NCBI RefSeq assembly: GCF_015351245.1
Contig: NZ_JADKSO010000004.1
Location: forward strand, 287,996 to 351,995
DNA from: Rathayibacter sp. VKM Ac-2879
Lineage (GTDB): Bacteria > Actinomycetota > Actinomycetes > Actinomycetales > Microbacteriaceae
Length of the DNA stretch: 64,000 nucleotides
Direction: 5' to 3'
The notes beneath the pieces are model-generated. The model made no database searches. It saw nothing but the letters and a program-made list of their open reading frames with translations, and was not told the DNA's origin. Made by a program: the position numbers and the translations under genes. Shown piece after piece: positions 16,646 to 25,476 of this stretch (position 1 is the first letter of the stretch; each line of letters opens with the position of its first letter).

Positions 16646-17698
16646 GTGATCGCGACCCTCTCGCAGTACTCGGTGCTGTGCCTCTCCTCCGCTATGGGCG
16701 TCTACGCCCTCGCGTTCGTGTTCTTCGCCATCGACCTCGCCCGACGCGCCTCGCTCGCCGATGGCGAGTCGATCGAGGTCGTGAAGGAGGCGGAGCGCGT
16801 CGCCTCCGCGGCCGCCGCCGACCGTGCCGCAAGCGGACGAGCCACCGTCGCCGGCCCCGGCGCGGGTCGCACCGCGACACTCTCCCGCATCGCCAGCCGC
16901 GTCGAAGACGAGGTCTACAACGCCCCCGCCCGCTCCACGGCGATGCGGATCGGCTTCTCGCTGACGCTTCTCGCCTTCGTGCTGCACCTCGCCGCCACCG
17001 TGCTGCGCGGAGTCGCCGCCGGCCGCGTGCCGTGGGCGAACATGTACGAGTTCTCGATGACCGGAACCCTGATCATCATCGGCGTCTTCCTGGCCGTGCA
17101 ACTGCGCTGGGACCTCCGCTTCCTCGGCGCGTTCATCACAGGACTGGTCCTCGTGCTCCTCGGCGTCGCGACCGTCAACTACTACGTCGCCATCGTCCCT
17201 CTGCCGCCGGCCCTTCAGTCGTATTGGCTCGTGATCCACGTGCTCGTCGCGATCCTCGGCACCGCGTTCTTCGCCCTCGGCTTCGCCCTGTCCGTCACTC
17301 AACTCCTCCAAGCACGGAGGGAGACGGCTGACGAAAGCCCGCGCTCGATCCTCCGATTCCTCCGCACCCTGCCCAGCGCCCTCACCCTCGAGAACCTCGC
17401 CTATCGCGTCACCATCATTGGCTTCATCCTCTGGACCTTCACCCTCATCGCCGGCGCGGTCTGGGCCGAGAAGGCCTGGGGTCGCTACTGGGGCTGGGAC
17501 ACGAAGGAGGTCTGGACCTTCATCATCTGGACCATCTACGCCGGCTACATCCACGCCCGCGCCACCCGCGGTTGGCGCGGCACCCCCTCCGCCTGGCTCG
17601 CCATCGTCGGCTTCGCTGCCGTCATGTTCAACTTCGGCGTGGTCAATGTGTTCTTCAAGGGGCTCCACGCCTACTCAGGCCTCAGCACCGGCATGTGA
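16646..17698 (+). CDS. ccsB: Cytochrome c biogenesis protein CcsB (CcsA/ResC family)
   Basis: A 350-residue polytopic protein with about eight hydrophobic segments. The diagnostic tryptophan-rich haem-binding WWD-type motif appears as WGRYWGWDTKEVWTFIIW (~285-302), with family histidines in the preceding and following helices. It is the haem-handling half of the system II cytochrome c synthase and partners ResB. A cytoplasmic insert at ~45-85 is Ala/Arg-rich. GTG at 16646 is used; a downstream ATG at 16694 would cut off part of the first helix. Confidence 0.94.
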   Translation: MIATLSQYSVLCLSSAMGVYALAFVFFAIDLARRASLADGESIEVVKEAERVASAAAADRAASGRATVAGPGAGRTATLSRIASRVEDEVYNAPARSTAMRIGFSLTLLAFVLHLAATVLRGVAAGRVPWANMYEFSMTGTLIIIGVFLAVQLRWDLRFLGAFITGLVLVLLGVATVNYYVAIVPLPPALQSYWLVIHVLVAILGTAFFALGFALSVTQLLQARRETADESPRSILRFLRTLPSALTLENLAYRVTIIGFILWTFTLIAGAVWAEKAWGRYWGWDTKEVWTFIIWTIYAGYIHARATRGWRGTPSAWLAIVGFAAVMFNFGVVNVFFKGLHAYSGLSTGM

Positions 17699-17712
17699 TC
17701 GGAGGGAGGAGT

Positions 17713-17732
17713 GGGGCTGTCCTTGCAGCCCC
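17713..17732 (+). terminator. Hairpin after the ccs operon
   Basis: GGGGCTG and CAGCCCC form a perfect 7-bp stem with a 6-base loop 15 bases after the ccsB stop. There is no T-run, so it may work with Rho or as a two-way barrier to the convergent hydrolase gene. Confidence 0.5.
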
Positions 17733-17806
17733 AACACCCCACGGATCACTCCGACGTGAGCACGAAGAAAGTAACGGGGGCTCCGCTGCAGAGGTGAGGG
17801 GAGGGG

Positions 17807-18760
17807 TCAGGAGGGGGTGAGCACCGACAAGAGGTGGGGGGCGAAGGGCGTGGCGAGAGACAGGACGAGGCGGGTGCGGGCGTCGGCGGGGTGGACGTCG
17901 CGGTAGAGGCTACGGAGGTCCGCGAGGATCTGGCCGCGGCCCGGACCAGCGGTGGCGTCCACCTCCACGTGGACCCGAGGAGCGGACGTCACGGCGACGG
18001 CGTCGATGGCGATGGCGGCGGCCATCGGATCGTGCATGGCCGCGGTGCGTTCGCCGAAAAGGCCGGCAGAGAAGTCGAAATAGAAGTCGAGCGCCTGCCC
18101 GACTGCCTGCGCGAGCGGATCGGGCGATGTGAGCAGCGCGGCGCGATGCGCCTCCGTCATGAGGTGGCGCATGGTGACGTCGAGAGGGACGAGCGTGAGA
18201 TCCCAGTCGGCGGCCACGACCTCGGCCGCGGCGGCGGGATCGTGCCAGATGTTCGCCTCCGCGACGGCGGTGACATTGCCGGGGACGAGCGCGGCTCCAC
18301 CCATGACGGTGACCGAGTGCAGCAGCCGAGCCAACTCGGGATGCTTCCGCAGAGCGAGCGCCAGATTGGTGAGCGGACCGACCGCGACCAGGCGCAGCTG
18401 CCCCTCCTCCTCGCGGGCGAGGCGCAGGAGAAGGTCGGCTGGGTCCTCGTCGACCGGCTCGGCGCCCGTGGGCAGCACGACACCGCCGATGCCGTTGTCG
18501 CCGTGCACGTGCGGCGAACCGCCCGCGTATGACTCTTCGAGGAAATGGTGGGCGCCGACAGCGACCGGGATGTCGCCCCGACCCGCGAGCGCCAGCAGTC
18601 CGAGGCTGTTGACGGCGGCCTGTCGGGCGTCGGTGTTGCCGCTGACCGTGCTGATGCCGAGGAGGCGAGCGCGAGGCGAGCGCAGCAGATAGGCGAGCGC
18701 GAGCGCATCGTCGATGCCGGTGTCGCAGTCGAGGAAGACGGGGACGGTCGGTGCGGTCAC
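17807..18760 (-). CDS. Ribonucleoside (IU-type) hydrolase
   Basis: A 317-residue nucleoside hydrolase that splits nucleosides into base and ribose. The calcium-binding N-terminus DCDTGIDDALALAYL is intact. VTVMGGAALVPGNVT and AEANIWHDPAAA are typical, and the C-terminal motif MHDPMAAAIAID carries the family histidine and aspartate. GTG at 18760 places the DCDTGIDD motif at residue ~12, as in the family; an upstream TTG at 18784 would add eight residues. It is convergent with ccsB and monocistronic. Which nucleosides it prefers cannot be told; the role is purine or pyrimidine salvage. Confidence 0.9.
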   Translation of the reverse strand: MTAPTVPVFLDCDTGIDDALALAYLLRSPRARLLGISTVSGNTDARQAAVNSLGLLALAGRGDIPVAVGAHHFLEESYAGGSPHVHGDNGIGGVVLPTGAEPVDEDPADLLLRLAREEEGQLRLVAVGPLTNLALALRKHPELARLLHSVTVMGGAALVPGNVTAVAEANIWHDPAAAAEVVAADWDLTLVPLDVTMRHLMTEAHRAALLTSPDPLAQAVGQALDFYFDFSAGLFGERTAAMHDPMAAAIAIDAVAVTSAPRVHVEVDATAGPGRGQILADLRSLYRDVHPADARTRLVLSLATPFAPHLLSVLTPS

Positions 18761-18907
18761 GGAACTCCGATTCTGGAACGGCAAGGGCGTCAGGCGGCCG
18801 GGATCTCCATTCTGCCGGTCGCAGCGACAGGGGAGGACCGGAGCTGCACGGCGTGCGCCGGCTCAGCTCGACGGGGAGGCGGCCTCGTGCCGCGGGCCAG
18901 CCGGTCC

Positions 18908-19906
18908 TCAGAGCAGCGCGTACGCCTCGCCCACCCGGGCGCGCCACCAGGCATGCCGCTCGGGTGACACCGCGTGACGCGCGAGCAGCGCCTCCGAGAC
19001 GTCGACGCGCCCGACCGGGATGCTCCCGTCGACCGGCCGCAAGGGGCTCTCGGTCACGTCGTCGACGAGGAGGGAGGCGGTGCCCAGGCCGCAGTCGAAC
19101 GGCAGCTCGGGGAGCGCGGCGGCCAGAGCGGCGCCCATCGCGAGCCCGACCGAGCTGTCGAGAGCGCTCGACACGACTGCGGGGAGTCCCGCCTCGGCAG
19201 CGAGCGCGAGCGCGCGGCGCACGCCTCCCAGGGGCTGCGCCTTGATCACCACCAGGTCGGCTGCGCCCGCCCGGGCGACGGCGAGCGGATCGGAGGCCTT
19301 GCGCACGCTCTCGTCGACCGCGATCGGGATCCCCATGTACTTCACACGCGTGCGCAGCTGCGCGAGCTCGTCGACGCTCGCGCACGGCTGCTCGACGTAT
19401 TCGAGATCGAAGGCGGCGAGCGCGTGCACCGCGTGCTCTGCCTCGTCCACGTTCCACGCCCCATTGGCGTCGATGCGGATCCGACCCTCCGGGCCGAGCA
19501 CGCGCCGCACCTCGGCGACCCGCGCGATGTCGTCGGCGAGGCTCTGACCCCGCTCGGCGACCTTGACCTTGGCGGTGCGACAGCCGTGGTAGCTGGCGAG
19601 GATCTCGGCGACGGCGGAGGGCGCCACGGCCGGCACTGTCGCGTTCACGGGGATGCTGCTGCGCCGTGGCATGGGCTGCGCGCTCCAGCCGTAGTCGATC
19701 GCGGCACGGAGCCACGCTGAGGACTCTTCGGCGCCGTACTCCAGGAACGGCGAGAACTCGGTCCACCCCTCCGGCCCGCGCATCAGCGCGATCTCGCGCC
19801 GATCGACGCCGCGGAAGCGCGTCCGCAGCGGCAGCGCGACGACACGGAGTCCCGAGTCGAGCTCGCCGAGTGAGGGGAGGGGGGTGGCGGGCACGACATC
19901 GTCCAT
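18908..19906 (-). CDS. menC: o-Succinylbenzoate synthase
   Basis: A 332-residue enolase-superfamily enzyme that dehydrates SHCHC to o-succinylbenzoate in menaquinone synthesis. The catalytic set is complete: TAKVKVAE (KxK general acid/base lysine), the metal ligands in RIDANGAWN, VEQPC and IAVDES, and the second lysine in VVIKAQPLGG. The length is typical. ATG at 19906 is chosen because GACAAT lies 6 bases upstream; an earlier ATG at 19933 has no support. It lies on the opposite strand about 4.6 kb from menB, so it forms a separate transcription unit of the scattered men genes. Confidence 0.93.
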   Translation of the reverse strand: MDDVVPATPLPSLGELDSGLRVVALPLRTRFRGVDRREIALMRGPEGWTEFSPFLEYGAEESSAWLRAAIDYGWSAQPMPRRSSIPVNATVPAVAPSAVAEILASYHGCRTAKVKVAERGQSLADDIARVAEVRRVLGPEGRIRIDANGAWNVDEAEHAVHALAAFDLEYVEQPCASVDELAQLRTRVKYMGIPIAVDESVRKASDPLAVARAGAADLVVIKAQPLGGVRRALALAAEAGLPAVVSSALDSSVGLAMGAALAAALPELPFDCGLGTASLLVDDVTESPLRPVDGSIPVGRVDVSEALLARHAVSPERHAWWRARVGEAYALL

Positions 19907-19912
19907 CCGGCC

Positions 19913-19918
19913 ATTGTC
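19913..19918 (-). promoter_or_regulatory. -10 element (GACAAT), leaderless menC
   Basis: On the minus strand GACAAT ends 6 bases before the ATG at 19906. The fit to the consensus is only partial. Confidence 0.35.
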
Positions 19919-20135
19919 CACCGCGCCGGCCACTCCCGATGCTCGCCGTCTCGTGCACAGCGGAGGCGGACAGCCCGCGCGGTCACGGTGACGGCCTTTC
20001 CCGACCCGCCCGACCCTCGTTCTGCGCGCCTTCGACCGGCGACGGACACGGAAGCTCTACCGCTCCGCTCCGCGCCCGCACGACCGGCCGAGATGCCAGA
20101 CTTGCTCCGCTGCCGCTCGTGAACGGAGGAACGCG

Positions 20136-21056
20136 ATGAGCCAGATCCCCCCGGGCCCGACACCTGCCCAGCCGCCCGTCGAGGCGACATCGAGCGTGAC
20201 GCCCAGCCAGCGCCCCCTCGGTGCAGGGGGCTGGACCGCCCTCGCCGTGAGCGTCGTGGTCGGAGTCCTCTACACAGGGGTGCTCGGCACTCTCCTCGCG
20301 TTCGGCGTCGGCTCGGCCATCGATGCCGCCTCCGAGTCTGCCCCGACCTCTGCCCCGGGAGTCTCGGACGAGCCGTTCGGAGATTCGACCGACGACCCGT
20401 TCAGCAGCGGTGACCCGTCCGACCCGCTCTACGACTATCCCGGCTATCAGGACGGCGACGCGGCCGTCGTGCTCGCGCAGCCCTCGGCCGAGAAGGCGCG
20501 TTCCGAGGCGGAGGCAGGAATCAAGGCCGTCGAGACCGCCGTGCTCCGCGACTGGACCTCGGCCGATGACGAGTACTACGAGAAGACCCAGAACGCGTAC
20601 GGGGGCCCGTCCCTGCTCTACAACTACATCTCCGCGACCGACTACGCAGAAGCCGACCTCTCGACGGACTCCGCCAAGCAGGAGGTGGTCGACCGCTTCA
20701 CGCGTGCCCTCGCCCCGCTCGGGTTCGACAAGGTCGACGTGGCCAGGACGCCCTCAGAGTGGTCGTCGGTGGGCTACGAGTACGAGGGCGACCTCTCGGA
20801 CGACGAGGCGTCGACCGCCCTGTGGATCGTGACGGCGTACTCGGACGCCAGTTCGGTCCCGGCGGTCGAGATCGGCCTCGTCGACCTCGACGCCGATCCG
20901 AGCGGTGACGTGGCCTCGATGCTGGACAAGGTGAGCGTGACCCCGCCTGACCAGGGCGCGTTCCTGGCCGGCTACGCGAACAGTGTCCTCGAGGAGGGTG
21001 ACCGAGCCGAGTTCACGCAGCGAATGCAGGAGTTCGGCGGCATCCCGACAACCTGA
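20136..21056 (+). CDS. Single-pass membrane protein of unknown function
   Basis: A 306-residue protein with a Pro-rich cytoplasmic N-terminus (PPGPTPAQPPVE), one hydrophobic helix (~33-60, LAVSVVVGVLYTGVLGTLL) and an acidic extracytoplasmic domain. That domain begins with a Ser/Asp/Pro linker (~68-110, FGDSTDDPFSSGDPSDP) and contains a folded region with WTSADDEYYEKTQNAYGG. No family was recognised. The composition (long acidic linker, then a compact domain) suggests a wall-spanning protein. ATG at 20136 has the ribosome site CGGAGGAA at a good distance. It stands alone; the 230-base gap before it (19907-20135) shows only the menC promoter. Confidence 0.7.
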   Translation: MSQIPPGPTPAQPPVEATSSVTPSQRPLGAGGWTALAVSVVVGVLYTGVLGTLLAFGVGSAIDAASESAPTSAPGVSDEPFGDSTDDPFSSGDPSDPLYDYPGYQDGDAAVVLAQPSAEKARSEAEAGIKAVETAVLRDWTSADDEYYEKTQNAYGGPSLLYNYISATDYAEADLSTDSAKQEVVDRFTRALAPLGFDKVDVARTPSEWSSVGYEYEGDLSDDEASTALWIVTAYSDASSVPAVEIGLVDLDADPSGDVASMLDKVSVTPPDQGAFLAGYANSVLEEGDRAEFTQRMQEFGGIPTT

Positions 21057-21117
21057 GCCCCGCGTTACCGGCATCGCTCGGGCGGTGCAAGCCCGAGCCC
21101 GCCTCCGCGCTGCCGCC

Positions 21118-21123
21118 TACCGT
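21118..21123 (+). promoter_or_regulatory. -10 element (TACCGT), leaderless GH15 gene
   Basis: TACCGT ends 6 bases before the ATG at 21130; no proper ribosome site is present at the usual distance. Confidence 0.45.
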
Positions 21124-21129
21124 GAGGGA

Positions 21130-22935
21130 ATGGCGGAACCCCGAGCGACCAGACCTCTGCGCGACTACGCGGCGATCGGCGACGGGCGCACCGTCGCCCT
21201 GATCGCCTCGGACGGCAGCGTCGACTGGATGCCGGTGCCCGATCTGGGCTCGACGCCCGCCTTCGCCGCGCTCGTCGACGGTCGCTCGGGAGGCTGCGTC
21301 GAGCTCGCTCCGGAGGAGCCCGCCGAGACCACGCGCCGCTACCTGCACGACACGAACGTCCTCGAGACCACCTTCACGACGGCGTCGGGGACCGTGCGGG
21401 TGACGGACGCGCTCGTCACCGGCATCGCGGGACGACTCCCGTGGGCCGAGCTCGCACGGCGCATCGACGGCGTGGTCGGCGAGGTGCGGATGCGGTGGGC
21501 TGTACGCCCGGGCACCGGGCTGGGCACGTTCTCGCCGTGGATCCAGAACGCCGACGGACGCTCCCTGATCCGTGCCGGCGACGTGACCATCGGCGTCACG
21601 GGCCACGATCACGGGCCCGACGGGGATCATGCCCCCTCGGGAGCGGGCGACGCGCTCACCGGCTCGTTCCTCGCCCGGCCGGAGTCACGCCACGTGCTCG
21701 TCGTCTCGGCGACGCACGACGAGCCCCTGCACTTCCCCGTCGCCGAGAACGTCGACCGTGGCATCGACCGCACCGTCCGCAGCTGGCAGGACTGGTCGGA
21801 GGAGTTCTCGTACGACGGCCCGTGGGCGGAGGCCGTGCAGCGCAGCGCCTTGGCCCTGAAGCTGCTGATCTACTCGCCCACCGGAGCGATCGCGGCGGCC
21901 GCGACCACCTCCCTCCCCGAGTCGCCGCTCGGCGGCAAGAACTGGGACTACCGCTTCGCCTGGGTGCGCGACGCCGCCTACACGGCACACGCTCTCGTGC
22001 GTTTCGGCCTGCGGGAGGAGACGCACGCGGCGCTCTCGTGGCTCCTGCGCACGATCAAGGAGCACGGGCCGGAACTGCACATCTTCTACGGCCTCGACGG
22101 CTCGATGCCCGCGGGGCTGCGCGAGTACGACGTCCCGGGCTATGCGGGGATCGGTCCGGTCGTCTCGGGCAACGGTGCGCAGCGTCAGGTGCAGCTCGGC
22201 GTCTTCGGCGACCTCTTCGACATCTGCCGCATCTACGTCGACGAGGGGAACGTGCTCGACATCCAGACGGGGCAGCTGCTTGCGCGGGTGGCCGACACCA
22301 CCTGCGACCTCTGGCGCAATCGCGACGCGGGGATGTGGGAGTTGGAGGAGGAGCAGCATTACACCTCCTCGAAGATGGGCTGCTGGCAGGCGCTGGACGC
22401 GGCCGTGCACCTCGCCGAGCTCGGGCAGGTCGCCGGCAGCCCCGACCGCTGGCGTTTCGAGCGCGATCGCATCCGCGACTGGATCGAGGAGAACTGCTGG
22501 TCGGAGACGTGGGGCTCGTACGTGATGTTCCCCGGTAGCGAGGAGCTCGACGCCTCCGTGCTTTTGCACGCTCCGAGCGGCTACGAGCGCGGCGAGCGGA
22601 TGATCTCGACGATCGACGCGCTGGTGGCGGAGCTGGGCCGCGGTGCACTCCTGTTCCGCTATTCCGGGATGGAGGGCGAGGAGCATCCCTTCGTCGCGTG
22701 CTCGTTCTGGCTCGTCTCGGCGCTCGCCTGCGTGGGCCGGCACGACGAGTCTGTTGCGCTGATGGACGAACTGGTGGCGACGATCCCGAACGATGTCGGC
22801 CTGATGTCCGAGATGGTCGCGGTCGATGATCTCGCGTTCTGGGGGAACCTCCCCCAGGGGCTCAGTCATCTGGCGCTCATCAACGCCGCGATCACGATCG
22901 AGGAGCTCGCGCCCGAGAGGACCGGCGGCCCGTAA
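21130..22935 (+). CDS. Glycoside hydrolase family 15 protein (glucoamylase/trehalase-like)
   Basis: A 601-residue cytoplasmic enzyme with no signal peptide. An N-terminal beta domain (~1-215; LRDYAAIGDGRTVALIASDGSVDWM is the usual start of this group) precedes an (alpha/alpha)6 barrel. The barrel has GGKNWDYRFAWVRDAAYT and a Glu-rich active-site region, RDAGMWELEEEQHYTSSK. Actinobacterial members include intracellular trehalases and maltodextrin-type glucoamylases, so the substrate (trehalose or alpha-glucan) is uncertain. ATG at 21130 matches the family start; the frame is open further upstream but a -10 hexamer sits just before this ATG. Confidence 0.9.
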   Translation: MAEPRATRPLRDYAAIGDGRTVALIASDGSVDWMPVPDLGSTPAFAALVDGRSGGCVELAPEEPAETTRRYLHDTNVLETTFTTASGTVRVTDALVTGIAGRLPWAELARRIDGVVGEVRMRWAVRPGTGLGTFSPWIQNADGRSLIRAGDVTIGVTGHDHGPDGDHAPSGAGDALTGSFLARPESRHVLVVSATHDEPLHFPVAENVDRGIDRTVRSWQDWSEEFSYDGPWAEAVQRSALALKLLIYSPTGAIAAAATTSLPESPLGGKNWDYRFAWVRDAAYTAHALVRFGLREETHAALSWLLRTIKEHGPELHIFYGLDGSMPAGLREYDVPGYAGIGPVVSGNGAQRQVQLGVFGDLFDICRIYVDEGNVLDIQTGQLLARVADTTCDLWRNRDAGMWELEEEQHYTSSKMGCWQALDAAVHLAELGQVAGSPDRWRFERDRIRDWIEENCWSETWGSYVMFPGSEELDASVLLHAPSGYERGERMISTIDALVAELGRGALLFRYSGMEGEEHPFVACSFWLVSALACVGRHDESVALMDELVATIPNDVGLMSEMVAVDDLAFWGNLPQGLSHLALINAAITIEELAPERTGGP

Positions 22936-23036
22936 CCCCGTCCGCAGCGTCGGCGCAACCCGTTGAGGGAGCAGCGCAGGGGAGCGTAGACCGGTATCGC
23001 CCCCTCGAACCGCAGCTGCAAAGGAGACCCCGCCCC

Positions 23037-23837
23037 ATGGACCTCGGACTCACCGGCCGCACCGCCCTCGTCACCGGAGGCGACTCCGGCATCGGCTGGA
23101 CCACCGCGAAGCTGCTGCTCGCGGAGGGCGTCACTCTCGTGATCTCGGATAAGGACCAGGGGGCGCTCGACGAGGCTGCTGCCCGGCTCGATGCGCCGGA
23201 GGGGCGCCTGCACGCGTTCGCCGCTGACGTCACGAGCACGGAGCAGCTCGCCGAGCTACACCGCCGCGTCGCCGAGTCGGTCGGCGAGATCGACATCCTC
23301 GTGCAGTGCTCCGGGATCACCGGGGCGCAGGGTCTGTTCCACGAGATCGACGACGAGGGCTGGACCACCACCCTCGAGGTCGATCTGCTGGGGCCGGTGC
23401 GGCTCGTGCGCGAGTTCCTGCCCGATCTGCGCGCGGGAGGCTGGGGCCGACTCGTGCTCCTCGCCTCCGAGGACGCGGTGCAGCCTTACGACGACGAGCT
23501 GCCCTACTGCGCCGCGAAGGCGGGCGTCCTCGCCTTCGCCAAGGGCCTCTCGCGCTCCTACGCGCAAGAGGGCCTGCTGGTGAACACGGTCTCTCCCGCG
23601 TTCATCCACACCCCGATGACCGACGCGATGATGCAGAGACGCGCCGACCAGCGGGGGACCTCGGCCGACGAGGCGATCTCGTCGTTCCTCGACGAGAAGC
23701 GCCCGTACATGGAGCTCAAGCGCCGGGGCGAGCCGGAGGAAGTCGCGGCCGTCATCGCCTTCCTCTGCTCCGACCGAGCCTCCTTCGTGAACGGATCGAA
23801 CTACCGCGTCGACTCCGGATCGGTTGCGACCCTCTGA
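23037..23837 (+). CDS. SDR family oxidoreductase
   Basis: A 266-residue classical SDR. TGGDSGIG (cofactor), a divergent position-4 motif VQCSGITGA in place of NNAG, VLLASEDAV with the catalytic serine, and YCAAK (YxxxK) are all seen. The C-terminal FLCSDRASFVNGSNYRVDSGSV is the usual end of tetrameric 3-ketoacyl-ACP-reductase-like SDRs that include the oligomer interface. The ATG has AAGGAGA at a normal distance. The substrate is unknown. It is 101 bases after the GH15 gene on the same strand. Confidence 0.87.
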   Translation: MDLGLTGRTALVTGGDSGIGWTTAKLLLAEGVTLVISDKDQGALDEAAARLDAPEGRLHAFAADVTSTEQLAELHRRVAESVGEIDILVQCSGITGAQGLFHEIDDEGWTTTLEVDLLGPVRLVREFLPDLRAGGWGRLVLLASEDAVQPYDDELPYCAAKAGVLAFAKGLSRSYAQEGLLVNTVSPAFIHTPMTDAMMQRRADQRGTSADEAISSFLDEKRPYMELKRRGEPEEVAAVIAFLCSDRASFVNGSNYRVDSGSVATL

Positions 23838-23933
23838 CCCTGCGCGTCCCACATCCGGGGGGCGCCCAGCCGAAGAAGCCACACTGGGGAGCGGGTCACC
23901 GCACCCCGGCACTGCAAGAGAAAGGAACGGTCC

Positions 23934-24479
23934 ATGACCACCACCCTCGAACGCCACGTCGAAGCCCCCGCGGGCTCCGGTGCCAAGACCAGCCGCCGCC
24001 AGAACGCCGAGAAGGGCTTCAAGGCCTCGAAGGAACTGCTCGACAGCCTCCAGATCGTCCTCGTCGACCTGATCGAGCTCCACGTGCAGGGCAAGCAGGC
24101 CCACTGGAACGTCGTCGGCAAGAACTTCCGCGACCTTCACCTGCAGCTCGACGAGATCATCGAGGCCGCGCGCGAGTTCAGCGACGACGTCGCCGAGCGC
24201 ATGCGCGCCCTGCACGGAATCCCGGACGGCCGTAGCGACACCGTCGCCGCGACCACCACCCTCCCCGAGTATCCGCACGGCGAGATCGACACGGCCGAGA
24301 CCGTCGACCTGATCACGGTCCGCCTCGAGAACACCGCCGCGACTATGCGCGAGGTGCACGATCGTGTCGACGAGGAGGACCCGACCAGCGCGGATCTCCT
24401 GCACGCGATCATCCAGAGCCTGGAGCAGTTCGCCTGGATGGTGTCGGCCGAGAACCGTCGCACCAGCGCGTCGAAGTAG
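23934..24479 (+). CDS. dps: Dps-family DNA-binding ferritin
   Basis: A 181-residue Dps protein. The ferroxidase-site motif KQAHWNVVGKNF (His and Trp) with the downstream D and E in RDLHLQLDEIIEAA is complete. A lysine/arginine-containing N-terminal tail of ~30 residues (KTSRRQNAEKGFKASKE) could bind DNA. It forms a 12-mer that oxidises and stores iron, using peroxide, and protects DNA. An AAAGGAAC ribosome site precedes the ATG. A strong hairpin ends the unit at 24490-24526. Regulation by OxyR or Fur-type proteins is known in the family, but no operator was recognised here. Confidence 0.94.
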   Translation: MTTTLERHVEAPAGSGAKTSRRQNAEKGFKASKELLDSLQIVLVDLIELHVQGKQAHWNVVGKNFRDLHLQLDEIIEAAREFSDDVAERMRALHGIPDGRSDTVAATTTLPEYPHGEIDTAETVDLITVRLENTAATMREVHDRVDEEDPTSADLLHAIIQSLEQFAWMVSAENRRTSASK

Positions 24480-24489
24480 AGCACCGCGC

Positions 24490-24526
24490 GCGTCGGGGCC
24501 CGCTCGTAGGGAGCGGGCCCCGACGC
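24490..24526 (+). terminator. 16-bp stem hairpin after dps
   Basis: GTCGGGGCCCGCTC and GAGCGGGCCCCGAC form a perfect arm pair, with two more pairs outside, around a GTAGG loop. It is very stable, 11 bases after the dps stop, and separates dps from menB. No T-run follows. Confidence 0.7.
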
Positions 24527-24535
24527 CTGCATCAG

Positions 24536-24541
24536 TAGGGT
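24536..24541 (+). promoter_or_regulatory. -10 element (TAGGGT), leaderless menB
   Basis: TAGGGT ends 7 bases before the ATG at 24549. The dps hairpin ends only 10 bases upstream, so a -35 region would overlap the hairpin. Confidence 0.55.
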
Positions 24542-24548
24542 CGACAGC

Positions 24549-25460
24549 ATGAGCACGCAGGTTTCCGAACTCTTCGACGCGGACCGCTGGGCGCCCGTCG
24601 CCGGGTTCGACGGTCTCGACGACATCACGTACCACCACGACCGTTCGGGCCGCATCGCCCGCGTTGCCTTCGATCGTCCTGAGGTGCGCAACGCCTTCCG
24701 GCCGCGGACCGTCGACGAGCTGTTCCGAGCTCTTGAGGATGCCCGCACGAATCCGCGCATCGGAGTCGTCATCCTCACCGGCAACGGCCCGAGCCCGAAG
24801 GACGGCGGCTGGGCGTTCTGCTCCGGAGGCGACCAGCGCATCCGCGGGCGCGACGGCTACCGCTACTCCGACGGCGAGACCGCCGAGGGCATCGACGCCG
24901 CACGCAACGGCCGGCTGCACATCCTCGAGGTCCAACGCCTCATCCGGTTCATGCCCAAGGTGGTCATCGCCGCGGTCCCGGGCTGGGCGGCGGGCGGCGG
25001 CCACTCACTGCACGTGGTCTGCGACCTGACGATCGCCTCGGCCGAGCACGGCCGCTTCAAGCAGACGGATGCCGACGTCGGCTCCTTCGACGCAGGCTAC
25101 GGCTCCGCCTATTTCGCCCGCCAGATCGGGCAGAAGAACGCTCGCGAGGTGTTCTTCCTCGCGCGGGAGTACTCGGCCCAGCGCGCCTACGAGATGGGTG
25201 CCGTCAACGCCGTCGTGCCGCACGGCGAGCTGGAGGCGACGGCCGTGGAGTGGGCCGAGACGATCCTCACCAAGTCGCCCACTGCGATCCGGATGCTCAA
25301 GTACGCCTTCAACGCGGTCGACGACGGCCTGGTCGGCCAGCAGCTCTTCGCGGGAGAGACCACGCGCCTCGCGTACGGCACCGACGAGGCCGTCGAGGGC
25401 CGCGACTCCTTCCTCGAGAAGCGCGAACCCGACTGGTCGCCGTTCCCGTGGCAGTTCTGA
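24549..25460 (+). CDS. menB: 1,4-Dihydroxy-2-naphthoyl-CoA synthase
   Basis: A 303-residue crotonase-fold enzyme that closes the second ring of the naphthoquinone from o-succinylbenzoyl-CoA. Family features are AFCSGGDQRIRGRDGYRYS (oxyanion and disordered active-site loop), VPGWAAGGGHSLHVVCDLT, DADVGSFDAGYGSAY with the catalytic acid, and REYSAQRAYEMGAVNAVVP. The length fits actinobacterial MenB. It heads a run menB-menE-menA with a 16-base gap to menE. Confidence 0.95.
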   Translation: MSTQVSELFDADRWAPVAGFDGLDDITYHHDRSGRIARVAFDRPEVRNAFRPRTVDELFRALEDARTNPRIGVVILTGNGPSPKDGGWAFCSGGDQRIRGRDGYRYSDGETAEGIDAARNGRLHILEVQRLIRFMPKVVIAAVPGWAAGGGHSLHVVCDLTIASAEHGRFKQTDADVGSFDAGYGSAYFARQIGQKNAREVFFLAREYSAQRAYEMGAVNAVVPHGELEATAVEWAETILTKSPTAIRMLKYAFNAVDDGLVGQQLFAGETTRLAYGTDEAVEGRDSFLEKREPDWSPFPWQF

Positions 25461-25476
25461 GCCCGGTGGCGCGGAG

